From: Chryseobacterium ginsenosidimutans
GTDB lineage: Bacteria; Bacteroidota; Bacteroidia; Flavobacteriales; Weeksellaceae
Assembly: GCF_024807225.1 (NCBI RefSeq)
Contig: NZ_JANUCO010000001.1
Location: forward strand, 2,232,001 to 2,296,000
Length of the DNA: 64,000 nucleotides
Direction of reading: 5' to 3'
The notes beneath the pieces were generated by a model. It saw nothing but the letters and a program-made list of their open reading frames with translations, did not search any database and was not told the DNA's origin. How positions within the stretch are numbered: position 1 is the first letter of the stretch; every line of letters begins with the position of its first letter. The position numbers and the translations under genes were made by a program. Shown piece after piece: positions 41,879 to 50,317 of the stretch.

Positions 41879-44770
41879 ATGGAAAGGTTTAAAAATATAG
41901 TTTTGAAAATTCTGAAATGGACGGGTATTTCTATAGCATCCATTCTTTTTCTGATGTTTATCATCCCGATTTTGTTTCCGGGAACGATTTCTGAGCAGGT
42001 AAAAATATTTGCCAATAAACATCTTGCCGGAAAGCTCGATTATAGAAAAACACATCTTACATTTTTCAGACATTTTCCTTCGCTTACGGTTTCCGTAGAC
42101 GATTTTTTATTGAAAGGATCAAAACCTTTTCAGGAAGATACTTTGCTGGCTGCGAAAGAAGTTGCAGTGGGAATTAATCTTAAAAATCTGATTTTCGACC
42201 GACAGGTGAAAATCGACGAAATATATGTAACAGACGCTTATGCCAATGTTTTTGTGAACAGTAAAGGAGAAGCAAATTATAACGTTTACGTTTCAAAACC
42301 GTCTGAAAAACCGAAAGATACCACCGAAACCGGAACTTCCATTAAGCTGGATTTAATCAAATTAAGAAATTGGAATATCAAATATAACGATCATTCTGCC
42401 AGAGTTTTAGTAGATGCAAAAGGCTTGAATTATACCGGGAAAGGAGGTTTAAGTGAAGATATTTTCGATCTTACAACCAATCTTGATATTTATAAACTTG
42501 ATTTTAGCTTAAATAGAATTTATTACGCAAAACAGAAAACCTTACACGCAGATTTAATTACGAGAATTAATACCAATGCGTTGACTTTTGTGTTGAGGAA
42601 GAACGAATTAAGAATCAATGATTTGCCTTTAAAATTTACAGGTTTTGTAAGCATTTTGAAAGATGGATATAATCTTGACATCAATGCAGCTTCCGAAAAA
42701 ACAACCATTCGTGAGATGATTTCTGTGTTGCCGCCACAATATCTGGACTGGGCAAAAGATACCAAAATTGAAGGAAACAGCGATTTATTTTTCAGTTTAA
42801 AAGGTAGATTTAGTGAGCCTAAAAACCTTAAACCGAGGTTGAAAGCACGTTTATTAGTGGAAAATGGTTTTGTTTCCAACGGAAAAGCTCCTGTTCCGAT
42901 GAAGAATCTTAATATGGATCTTAATGTAGATTTGCCTTCTTTGGACACAGAACAATTGGGTCTTGATCTTAAGAATTTAAGTTTTGATCTTGGTCCGAAT
43001 AATAATTTCAAAGCAGTTGTAAAAACTAAAGGTTTAAATGAAATGCAGATCAACGCCAATGTAAAAGGAGCAGTAGATTTGCAGACGCTCGATCAGGCTT
43101 TGGGATTGAAAGATATTGACGCGCGAGGATTGATGAACACAGACATTAAAGCAAACGGAATCTTTAGTTTAGATAAAAAATTATTCCCGAAAACGAACGG
43201 TTATCTTAATCTGAAAAACGGTTGGTTGAAGACAAAATATTATCCAAACCCTATTCAGAATATCAATATTGTTGCGAATATTATCAATACAGATGGTACT
43301 TTCAAGAGTTTGGGAGTGAAATTGGATCCATTTAAATTTGATTTTGAAGGAAATCCGGTTTTCATCAATGCAGATCTGCAGAATTTTGAAGATGTTTTGT
43401 ATAAAGTTCGCGCAAAAGGAGTGTTGAATGTCGGAAGAATCTACAAGGTTTTTGCTAAAAAAGGATTGGATATCAGTGGTTTAATTATGGCAGATTTGTC
43501 CTTAAACGGTCGACAAAGTTATGCTACGAAAGGGCAATACAGCAAATTGGATAACAGAGGAAATTTAATTTTAAAAAATATAAAAGCAACGACAGAATAT
43601 CTTCCAAAATCTTTTTACATTAAAGAAGGGAATTTCCAGTTTGAAAATGAAAAAATGTGGTTCAGAAAGTTTTTTGCGACGTACGGAAAGTCTGATTTTG
43701 CTTTGAATGGTTATCTTTTAAATACAATTAATTATTTCATCGAAAGAAAAGGAACACTTCACGGAAAATTTGTTTTGAATTCTAATTATATCTTGATTGA
43801 TGAATTTATGGCGTTGAAAAACGGTGATAATTCCGACAAATCGATAGAAGTTGAATATGCAAAAGCCGAAAATCCAAAAAGTAGCGGAGTCGTGATTATT
43901 CCAAAAAATCTGGATGTTTCTTTGGAAGCGAATGCGAAAAAAGTTGAATTTAAAGGCTTAGGTTTACATCATTTAAAAGGACTTGCTTCTGTGAATACAG
44001 GTCAGGTTTATCTTAAAAATACATCGTTTGATATCGTCGGAAGCCGCATGAATATTGATGCGCGTTATCAGGATGAATCTCCGTTAACAGCTAATTATGA
44101 TGTCGCTTTAAAGGTTCTTGATTTTGATGTTCAGAGAGCTTACAACGAAATTGATATGGTTCGTGAAATGGCAACAGCAGCGAAAAATGTGAAAGGAATT
44201 GTATCTTTAGATTATAAATTAAAAGGAGATTTCGACAAAAATATGAAACCAATTTATCCGTCTCTGGAAGGTGGAGGAATTGTGAATCTTCGTGATGTGG
44301 AAGTGAAAAATCTGAAAATGCTTTCCGCAGTTGGCGATAATATCGGTGCAAAAGCTTTTGATAATCCCGATATGAAAGGCGTAAATATCGAAACTCATAT
44401 TAAAAACAATCTGATTCACGTTGATAAATTTACCTTTAAAGTTTCTATTTTGAGACCGACAGTAAGTGGGACAACAAGTTTTAACGGGTTGCTCGATTTA
44501 AGAATCAGGGTAGGAATTCTCCCCGGCGGATTGATTGGTTTTCCGATTGTCGTAACGGGAACTCACGAAAAACCGAAAATTAAAATTTTCAGTAAAACCG
44601 GACAGGGAATCGTGGATGCGCTATATAATAAAAAAACGAACAAGGTGATTCGTGAGGAGAGAAGAGCTGAGAAAAAAACGAGAAGACAGCAGCGTAAAGA
44701 GAAAGAAGCTCAGGAACAGAAAGCGGAAAAATCTGAGAAACAGATCAGTAAAGACCTTAAGGAAAAATAA
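41879..44770 (+). CDS. AsmA-like envelope protein
   Basis: 963 residues. One N-terminal membrane anchor (about 9-33, WTGISIASILFLMFIIPILF), then a very long periplasmic part of repeated beta strands of the AsmA/TamB/YhdP kind, with the AsmA-type start ISEQVKIFANKHLAGKLDYRKTHLTFFRHFPSLTVSVDDF and the C-terminal AsmA_2-like block LKGDFDKNMKPIYPSLEGGGIV..TSFNGLLDLRIRVGILPGG. The last 45 residues are highly charged (EERRAEKKTRRQQRKEKEAQ). Such proteins form bridge-like grooves thought to carry phospholipids between the membranes; that role is family knowledge. Single gene, followed 14 bases later by the AlkB-like gene. Confidence 0.87.
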   Translation: MERFKNIVLKILKWTGISIASILFLMFIIPILFPGTISEQVKIFANKHLAGKLDYRKTHLTFFRHFPSLTVSVDDFLLKGSKPFQEDTLLAAKEVAVGINLKNLIFDRQVKIDEIYVTDAYANVFVNSKGEANYNVYVSKPSEKPKDTTETGTSIKLDLIKLRNWNIKYNDHSARVLVDAKGLNYTGKGGLSEDIFDLTTNLDIYKLDFSLNRIYYAKQKTLHADLITRINTNALTFVLRKNELRINDLPLKFTGFVSILKDGYNLDINAASEKTTIREMISVLPPQYLDWAKDTKIEGNSDLFFSLKGRFSEPKNLKPRLKARLLVENGFVSNGKAPVPMKNLNMDLNVDLPSLDTEQLGLDLKNLSFDLGPNNNFKAVVKTKGLNEMQINANVKGAVDLQTLDQALGLKDIDARGLMNTDIKANGIFSLDKKLFPKTNGYLNLKNGWLKTKYYPNPIQNINIVANIINTDGTFKSLGVKLDPFKFDFEGNPVFINADLQNFEDVLYKVRAKGVLNVGRIYKVFAKKGLDISGLIMADLSLNGRQSYATKGQYSKLDNRGNLILKNIKATTEYLPKSFYIKEGNFQFENEKMWFRKFFATYGKSDFALNGYLLNTINYFIERKGTLHGKFVLNSNYILIDEFMALKNGDNSDKSIEVEYAKAENPKSSGVVIIPKNLDVSLEANAKKVEFKGLGLHHLKGLASVNTGQVYLKNTSFDIVGSRMNIDARYQDESPLTANYDVALKVLDFDVQRAYNEIDMVREMATAAKNVKGIVSLDYKLKGDFDKNMKPIYPSLEGGGIVNLRDVEVKNLKMLSAVGDNIGAKAFDNPDMKGVNIETHIKNNLIHVDKFTFKVSILRPTVSGTTSFNGLLDLRIRVGILPGGLIGFPIVVTGTHEKPKIKIFSKTGQGIVDALYNKKTNKVIREERRAEKKTRRQQRKEKEAQEQKAEKSEKQISKDLKEK

Positions 44771-44783
44771 ATTTGATTGAAAA

Positions 44784-45395
44784 ATGAGCCAGTTAAGTCT
44801 ATTTAATTCAGATGAATATTACCAGTTTCCGCAAGAATTACTGGAATATACGGAGCATTTTTTACCCGAAAAAGAAGCCACAGAACTCGAACAAACATTA
44901 TTACAAAAAGCTCCTTGGAAACAAAATACTCAGAAAATGTATGACAAAACGGTTCTCACTCCGCGTTTAACAGCTTGGTTTGGCAACGACAAAAAATCGT
45001 ATCATTTGGGTGGAAACGAGTTTAAGGTTAACGAATGGTTGCCGGAATTATCAGATTTAAAAGATAAAATTGAAAAGTTTTCAGGCTATGAATTTAATTC
45101 CGTTTTACTCAATTTATATCGCGACGGAAATGATTCCGTTGCTTGGCATCGCGACAAAGAAAGCGAGTTGGGGAATCGTCCCGTAATTGCTTCTGTAAGT
45201 TTAGGACAGGTAAGAAATTTTGATTTTAGGAATGTTGAAGATCATCAGAAAAAATATAGTTTGGCGTTGCAGAACGGTTCGTTATTAATTATGAAAGGCG
45301 ATTTACAGGTAAATTGGGAACATCGTATCGCGAAATCTACAAGGAAAATGAAACCCAGAATAAATCTTACTTTTCGACTTATCCGGGAAGTATAA
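44784..45395 (+). CDS. AlkB-like 2-oxoglutarate/Fe(II) dioxygenase
   Basis: 203 residues. Iron ligands H-x-D in AWHRDKESELG, the distal His in WEHRIAKS, and the 2-oxoglutarate-binding Arg in KPRINLTFR; the nucleotide-recognition lid VLTPRLTAWFGNDKKSYHLGG lies in front. This is the AlkB family that removes alkyl lesions such as 1-methyladenine from DNA or RNA by oxidation. Layout matches the ~200-residue bacterial ALKBH2/3-like group. Directly downstream of the AsmA-like gene; no SOS or Ada box was seen. Confidence 0.9.
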   Translation: MSQLSLFNSDEYYQFPQELLEYTEHFLPEKEATELEQTLLQKAPWKQNTQKMYDKTVLTPRLTAWFGNDKKSYHLGGNEFKVNEWLPELSDLKDKIEKFSGYEFNSVLLNLYRDGNDSVAWHRDKESELGNRPVIASVSLGQVRNFDFRNVEDHQKKYSLALQNGSLLIMKGDLQVNWEHRIAKSTRKMKPRINLTFRLIREV

Positions 45396-45523
45396 TAGTA
45401 ATCATTTTCAATAAATAAGTTAATTTCTTACATTGTTGAAAAAATGTTGAAAAATTAATTTTATTAATGATAATTTGGCAAAGATATTGTGTATTAGTAA
45501 TTGAACTATTAAAATTAACAGCT

Positions 45524-45739
45524 ATGATTTCTTATTACGATTTTAAAAATATGCCGGATCAGGCGCAATGTAGTTTAGCCATCAACGAAGGACGTATTAT
45601 GAATGAAACAACGGTGAAAACATTAAAATATATACTCTACGAAGTGTCATATTTTACGGTTGAAGTTATTTTTAATACAGAAAATAATAAAATTGAAGGC
45701 ATGAATGTTTTTCAGAATAAAGGAGCGTATTCGATATAA
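45524..45739 (+). CDS. small hypothetical protein
   Basis: 71 residues from ATG 45524 (MISYYDFKNMPDQAQ); a TTG/ATG further upstream at 45467 would add a hydrophobic stretch without protein-like features. Not recognised; about one helix followed by strands (SYFTVEVIFNTENNKIEGMNVF). A strong terminator follows 42 bases after the stop, which supports a real transcript. Confidence 0.6.
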   Translation: MISYYDFKNMPDQAQCSLAINEGRIMNETTVKTLKYILYEVSYFTVEVIFNTENNKIEGMNVFQNKGAYSI

Positions 45740-45781
45740 TCGAGCGCTTTGAATAGACCTAAAATTTATCACTATAAATAT

Positions 45782-45814
45782 AAAGAACAACTTTCATGAG
45801 GTTGTTCTTTTTTT
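45782..45814 (+). terminator. terminator after the small hypothetical gene
   Basis: AAAGAACAAC tttcatgag GTTGTTCTTT followed by TTTT. Confidence 0.85.
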
Positions 45815-45883
45815 GTAAACTTATGCTTTTTATTTGAAGCTTTTTCCAGCTTTCCGCACTCGCTATTTTGTATAAAACAAAAA

Positions 45884-45906
45884 ATCCCCAGAAAGAATCT
45901 GAGGAT
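45884..45906. other. short hairpin before a mini-ORF
   Basis: ATCCCCAGA .. TCTGAGGAT (one mismatch) in front of ACTAATAACC-ATG. The mini-ORF 45921-46019 (MKTQIKHELINCIKILC...) encodes 32 residues, 14 of them K/I/N/F/H rich. The hairpin-plus-leader layout could be a leader peptide or just chance. Confidence 0.3.
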
Positions 45907-46001
45907 AAAAACTAATAACCATGAAAACTCAAATTAAACATGAGTTAATCAATTGTATTAAAATATTATGCCATAATTTTTTTATGGAAAAAAATTTAAG
46001 A

Positions 46002-46202
46002 CTATTTAAGATTTTTTAAGAAAAAATAATATATTTTGTCTTTATATAGCTTCTTCAATATGAATAAAATGTAATAAATCATATCAGTGGATTGAAAAGT
46101 AGAGATTTCGTGAACAACTTCAAATCCTAATTTCTGATAAAATAAAATAGTGCTGTCAAAATAGAGACGTGATGAAATGCTGTAATATTCTGTTAATTCC
46201 AT
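46002..46202 (-). CDS. small protein with GNAT-like motif fragment
   Basis: 66 residues from ATG 46202 (MELTEYYSISSRLYFDS), not recognised as a whole. The stretch ILFYQKLGFEVVHEISTFQ resembles the last helix-strand of GNAT acetyltransferases (FYxKxGF), so it may be a remnant of an acetyltransferase or a coincidence. A -7 box TACCTTTG (minus strand, 46228-46221) lies 19 bases before the ATG, which argues for real expression. Its 3' end overlaps the mini-ORF of the opposite strand. Confidence 0.5.
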   Translation of the reverse strand: MELTEYYSISSRLYFDSTILFYQKLGFEVVHEISTFQSTDMIYYILFILKKLYKDKIYYFFLKNLK

Positions 46203-46220
46203 TGTGAAATTTCTTTTATT

Positions 46221-46228
46221 CAAAGGTA
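46221..46228 (-). promoter_or_regulatory. -7 promoter box of the small GNAT-like gene
   Basis: TACCTTTG on the minus strand. 19 bases upstream stands TTTC instead of TTTG, so the -33 is near-consensus. Confidence 0.5.
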
Positions 46229-46371
46229 AAATTCATGATCCTGAAAAGAAATAACTTACAAAATTGGTAGTTGATGAAAATAATTCTAAGTTTTTAAAAT
46301 TAAAGTTTAAAATATTCTTTATGGCATAATAATAGGTTGATTTTCTGTAACTAACCAAAACTATTCACAAA

Positions 46372-47371
46372 ATGGAATCAAGCAATATATTACAACAAAG
46401 TCTGAGAGGAAAAACAGTCGTCATCACCGGAGGAAGCAGTGGAGTAGGAAGGGCAACAGCGGAAGCATTCGCATTGGAAGGCTGCAATATTGTAGTCGCA
46501 GCTAGAGGAAAAGAAGGGTTGGATGAAACGGTGAGTTTGTGCAGAGATTTGGGTGTTACCGCTTTGGGTATTCCGACGGATGTATCGATTGCAGGTGATG
46601 TTCAGAATCTTGCCAATAAAGCACTACAATTTAACGGACGAATTGATATTTGGGTGAATAATGCCGGAGTTATGGCAAGCGGAAAATTCGAGGAAATCCC
46701 GATGGATCTGAATGAGCAGGTTATTAAAACTAATCTTTTCGGTTATATGCACGGAGCTTACAACGTTTTGCCGATTTTCAAAAAACAAAATGAAGGAATT
46801 TTAATAAATAATGTGTCGATTGGCGGTTTTATGCCCGCTCCGTACAGTGCCGTTTATTCTTCAACAAAATTTGGAATCCGCGGAATGATGGAATGTCTTC
46901 ATGGTGAAATTTCAGATTTCCCTAATGTTCATATCTGTAATTTGTATCCTCAGATTCAGCGTTCTACGGGAAATATGCATTCAGCAAAATATTCGGGATT
47001 GAATTTTAAAATTCCGCCGTTTGCAGCAGACCCAAGAGATACAGCTGCGAAAATGGTTGAATTGGCAAAAAATCCAAGAAAAGATTTGTTTCCGGATTTT
47101 ACATCGATGATGATAAAAAATCTGTACGGATTATTTCCAAAACCTATTATCAATACAGCTTCTGCAGCGATGAGATTGTTAATGAAAGTGAAAAACGCAC
47201 CCTCAGATTCCGGAAATGTTCTTGAACCATCTTCAGAAACCTCATAGAATTTATGGAGAAACCATACTTCCGGTTCCTTCCAGAAAGACAAAAATAGCGA
47301 TGGTTGCAGGACTTGGATTAGGGTTGGCTTATATGTTGATTAAATTTAAATCTTCAAATAATAAATCTTGA
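46372..47371 (+). CDS. SDR family oxidoreductase, C-terminus frame-broken
   Basis: As read the frame stops at 47247 after 291 residues. Cofactor motif TGGSSGVGRATAE, NNAG, catalytic Ser (NNVSIGGF) and Tyr/Lys in YSSTKFG are all present. Removing one surplus A in AGAAACC (47237-47239) extends the protein to 47371 with PHRIYGETILPVPSRKTKIAM and a C-terminal hydrophobic helix (AGLGLGLAYMLIKF). I recall this tail as usual for this SDR group, so it would be membrane-associated. NAD(P)-dependent oxidation/reduction; substrate unknown. Confidence 0.82.
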
Positions 47372-47407
47372 ATTTAAAATTAATTTAAACATAAATCTTT
47401 TATATTG

Positions 47408-47557
47408 AATTTTTATTTTACCGCAAAAGAGACAAAATATTATAAATCAGTTATTTAATTTGATTATTAAACTGTAAAATAAGGATACAACAGCTTTTAT
47501 AAACTTTTGTTTTCTTAATAAGTAAAATGATAAAAATCAAGACTAGCTTTTGTCTCT
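47408..47557. repeat. MITE-like element copy B, left part
   Basis: Terminal repeat TTTTACCGCAAAAGAGACAAAA at 47415 on and the interior of copy A (ATTAAACTGTAAAATAAG, CTTTTGTTTTCTTAATAAG) up to TGTCTCT at 47557, where IS110 starts. The right part is at 48882-48905. Confidence 0.75.
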
Positions 47558-47599
47558 CGTATGTTTGTATTTATAAATATAAGTTACTTTAAATAATAA

Positions 47600-47770
47600 A
47601 ACTAAGAGGCAGCAGAAATATTTTGTGAGAGGTAATTTTTATTAATATACCGGAAAAAGAAAGATTCTCTGTCTCTAAGTTTCTTTAAAATCTGAACAGT
47701 ACTTAGGAAGTTTTTACATTCCGTATAAATGCGAGAAAAGATTACAAGAAACTGCAGTTTTTTCACTTAA
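47600..47770 (+). ncRNA. predicted bridge RNA of the IS110 element
   Basis: Non-coding left end in front of the transposase gene, the place where IS110-group elements encode a bridge RNA. Matches: TGTCTCT (47670-47676) equals the left target including the CT core; UAAAA (47686-47690) can pair with TTTTG of core and right target; ACAGTACUU (47696-47704) equals 8 of 9 bases of the right element end with core; AUGCGAG (47729-47735) is complementary to core plus left end (CTCGTAT) with one G-U pair. AGATT (47662-47666) and AATCT (47689-47693) close the first loop. The RNA ends are guesses. Confidence 0.65.
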
Positions 47771-47781
47771 AATTAAACATC

Positions 47782-48816
47782 ATGGAAAAGCAATGTATCG
47801 GTATTGATATTTCAAAAGATTATCTAGACTGTTGTTTTGGAACTTCAGACAGCTTTCAAAATCAAAAATTTGGGAAGAGTAAAAGATTTAAAAATGACTA
47901 TTGTGGATATAAAGAATTATTGCAGTGGTCGGATGAACAGAATGCCTCAAGAGAAGTATTTTATGTAATGGAAGCCACGGGCGTTTATTATGAGCATTTG
48001 GCTTATTTTTTAAATGAGCATCATTGTAAATTATCTGTGCTATTACCCAATATGGTGAAGCATTATTCCCGCAGTCTTAATGTGAAAACCAAGACAGATC
48101 AAAAGGATTCAGAGGTTTTATGCAGGTTAGGATTGGAAAGGAAATTAAGAACCTGGAATATGCCTACTAAAATTATGCGTGATTTAAAATTTTTAAGCCG
48201 TGAATACCGTGAAGTAAAAGCTAAAATCAATCAGGCTAAGAATCAGCTTCATGCAAAACATCACAGTCATGACTGCCCTGTCTCCACTCAAAAAAGGTTA
48301 AAAACACAGGTTTCCTTATTAGAAGTACAGGTATCGGAGATCGAGTCGGAACTTAGGCTTTTAGTAATGTCTGATACAGAGTTTTCTGATAAAGTTAAAA
48401 AAATATGCAGTATTCCGGGAGTAAGTTTTATTACAACAATATGTATTATTGCAGAAACCAATGCCTTTGCGTTAATAACAAATGGAAGACAACTGGCAAG
48501 TTATGCAGGTTTAGATATTCAGCACAATCAGTCTGGGAATAAGGAAGGGAAGACAAGAATATCTAAAAAGGGAAACAGTTTTATCCGCCATTCTTTATAT
48601 ATGCCCGCTTTATGTGCAACCAGATTCAATCCGTTAATGAAAGAGTTTTATAACAATCTAAAAGACAGAAAACCTGTGAAAAAAATAGCAGTAATAGCAG
48701 TCGCAAGAAAGTTGCTCATTTTAATTTATAAACTTTGGAAAAGCAATATGGAATTTGATCCTAATTATATAGAAAATAAAAAAATAGACAGGGTTGCGCC
48801 TGCCTACACAGGATGA
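47782..48816 (+). CDS. IS110 family transposase/recombinase
   Basis: 344 residues. N-terminal RuvC-like DEDD domain: GIDISKDYLD, EATGVYYE and KTKTDQKDSEVL; C-terminal Transposase_20 domain with SIPGVSFITT and the conserved serine-bearing stretch ASYAGLDIQHNQSGNKEGKTRISKKGNSFIR. Both domains are complete, with no frame break, so the protein may be active. IS110 recombinases act with their bridge RNA to join a donor and a target that share the core dinucleotide. Confidence 0.93.
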   Translation: MEKQCIGIDISKDYLDCCFGTSDSFQNQKFGKSKRFKNDYCGYKELLQWSDEQNASREVFYVMEATGVYYEHLAYFLNEHHCKLSVLLPNMVKHYSRSLNVKTKTDQKDSEVLCRLGLERKLRTWNMPTKIMRDLKFLSREYREVKAKINQAKNQLHAKHHSHDCPVSTQKRLKTQVSLLEVQVSEIESELRLLVMSDTEFSDKVKKICSIPGVSFITTICIIAETNAFALITNGRQLASYAGLDIQHNQSGNKEGKTRISKKGNSFIRHSLYMPALCATRFNPLMKEFYNNLKDRKPVKKIAVIAVARKLLILIYKLWKSNMEFDPNYIENKKIDRVAPAYTG

Positions 48817-48881
48817 ATAAATATTCTCCTTAAATAGTTTATACAAATATCTGAAAATATTTGGAAATGAACACAGTACCT

Positions 48882-48905
48882 TTTGCGGTAAATTTTTATT
48901 TGTTT
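48882..48905. repeat. MITE-like element copy B, right part
   Basis: TTTGCGGTAAATTTTTATTT, the missing terminal repeat of copy B, directly abutting the right core of IS110. Confidence 0.75.
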
Positions 48906-48962
48906 AAACAGGTTTAATAATTTAAAATTTAAGTAAATTGTGCTAAAGAATCTTTCTAATCA

Positions 48963-50144
48963 ATGACTTTACACAAAATATCTATCGTTGCTTTTTCTGT
49001 TTTAAGTATGGCTTTTCATGCGCAAAGTAAAAAGGAAATGTCGAAACTGATTCAAAATGAATTTCAATTTGCTGAAAAGCAGTATAAATTCTTGCTTAAA
49101 ACTGTTCCTCAGGACAAAATGCCACAATCTTATAAAGACGGAAAGCTTGTTACGAAAGACGTTTCGTGGTGGTGTTCCGGTTTTTATCCAGGTTCGTTGT
49201 GGATAATTTATGAGCAGACGAAAGATCCTGAAATTAAAAAAGAAGCCGAAAGAACGTTAAAAATTATTGAACCAAATAAGACTTTTACAAGAGATCATGA
49301 TTTAGGTTTTATGATGTTTTGCAGTTTCGGAAATGCGTACAGAATTACAAAAGATCCTACATATAAAGATATTATTCTGACTTCTGCGGAATCACTTTCC
49401 ACAAGATTTCGTCCCGGAATGCAGGCGATTTTGTCTTGGGATAAAATGGCAGATTTCAAAGCACCGGTCATCATCGATAATATGATGAATCTTGAAATGC
49501 TGAATTGGGCTTCACAAAACGGAAGCAACAAAAAGTTGGGAGAAATCGCTGTTTCTCACGCTAATACGACGATGAAAAATCATTTTCGTCCGGATTACAG
49601 TTCGTATCATGTGATTGATTATGATATAAATACAGGTCAGGTTTTGGGTAAAAAAACTTTTCAGGGATATTCTGATTCTTCGGCTTGGGCGAGAGGTCAA
49701 GGTTGGGCTTTGTACGGTTACACGATGATGTATCGGTTTACAAAAGATGAAAAATATTTGAATCAGGCTCAACAAATTGCGAAGTTTATTCTTAACAATC
49801 CTACATTGCCGAAAGATAAAATTCCGTATTGGGATTTTAATGATCCCAAAATACCGAATGTTCCGCGAGATGCTTCTGCTGCTGGAATTATTGCTTCTGC
49901 TTTGTTAGAATTAGGTCAATATTCAAAAGGTAATGAAAATAAAAATTATGTTGATGCTGCAAAACAGATGTTGATCAGTTTATCCAGTGAAAAATATCAG
50001 TCAAAATTGGGCGAAAACGGAGGTTTTTTATTAATGCACAGCACAGGCGGACTGCCTTTGAATTCTGAAATTGATGTCCCGTTGATTTATGCGGATTATT
50101 ATTTTCTGGAAGCTTTAAAAAGATATAAAGACTGGTATTTATAG
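48963..50144 (+). CDS. glycoside hydrolase family 88 (unsaturated glucuronyl hydrolase)
   Basis: 393 residues with signal peptide (AFSVLSMAFHAQ). An (alpha/alpha)6 barrel whose two key Asp residues are recognisable in RDHDLGFMMFC and IIDNMMNLEML, plus SAWARGQGWALYGY and the C-terminal SEIDVPLIYADYYFLEAL. GH88 enzymes hydrate and so cleave the unsaturated uronic acid that polysaccharide lyases leave on glycosaminoglycan or pectin fragments. Periplasmic. No lyase gene is near, so it acts on products made elsewhere. Its start lies 82 bases after the IS110 end. Confidence 0.92.
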   Translation: MTLHKISIVAFSVLSMAFHAQSKKEMSKLIQNEFQFAEKQYKFLLKTVPQDKMPQSYKDGKLVTKDVSWWCSGFYPGSLWIIYEQTKDPEIKKEAERTLKIIEPNKTFTRDHDLGFMMFCSFGNAYRITKDPTYKDIILTSAESLSTRFRPGMQAILSWDKMADFKAPVIIDNMMNLEMLNWASQNGSNKKLGEIAVSHANTTMKNHFRPDYSSYHVIDYDINTGQVLGKKTFQGYSDSSAWARGQGWALYGYTMMYRFTKDEKYLNQAQQIAKFILNNPTLPKDKIPYWDFNDPKIPNVPRDASAAGIIASALLELGQYSKGNENKNYVDAAKQMLISLSSEKYQSKLGENGGFLLMHSTGGLPLNSEIDVPLIYADYYFLEALKRYKDWYL

Positions 50145-50177
50145 AGTTTGGGGCAAATCGAAGATTTGCCCCAAACT
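50145..50177 (+). terminator. terminator of the GH88 gene
   Basis: AGTTTGGGGCAAATC gaa GATTTGCCCCAAACT, a perfect 15-bp stem beginning at the stop codon, followed by an A/T run. Confidence 0.9.
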
Positions 50178-50250
50178 ATTTTATTTAATGACTTTAAACA
50201 TATCCAAAGAAATTCATGTGTTATTTTATGCATAATTAATTTTAAACTGA

Positions 50251-50258
50251 TACTTTTG
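50251..50258 (+). promoter_or_regulatory. -7 box before the 601-residue conserved protein
   Basis: TACTTTTG, matching TAnnTTTG, 60 bases before ATG 50318. No TTTG lies 19 bases upstream (TTTTATG instead). Confidence 0.45.
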
Positions 50259-50317
50259 GGTCAGTGAATTAGTTGATGGGAATTTAGAGGTAAGAAATTA
50301 TTTTAATCAATATAAAA

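Larger units (their letters stand above)
47558..48881 (+). mobile_element. IS110-family insertion sequence with CT core
   Basis: The MITE-like repeat reads TGTCT-CT-TTTGCGG at the right end of intact copy A. In copy B the same site is TGTCT-CT at 47551-47557, then foreign DNA to 48879, then CT (48880-48881) and TTTGCGG. So the element is 1,322 bp plus one CT core, inserted without any other target duplication, as IS110 elements do. The long left non-coding end (224 bases) and short right end (about 65) fit the IS110 (not IS1111) group. Confidence 0.85.
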
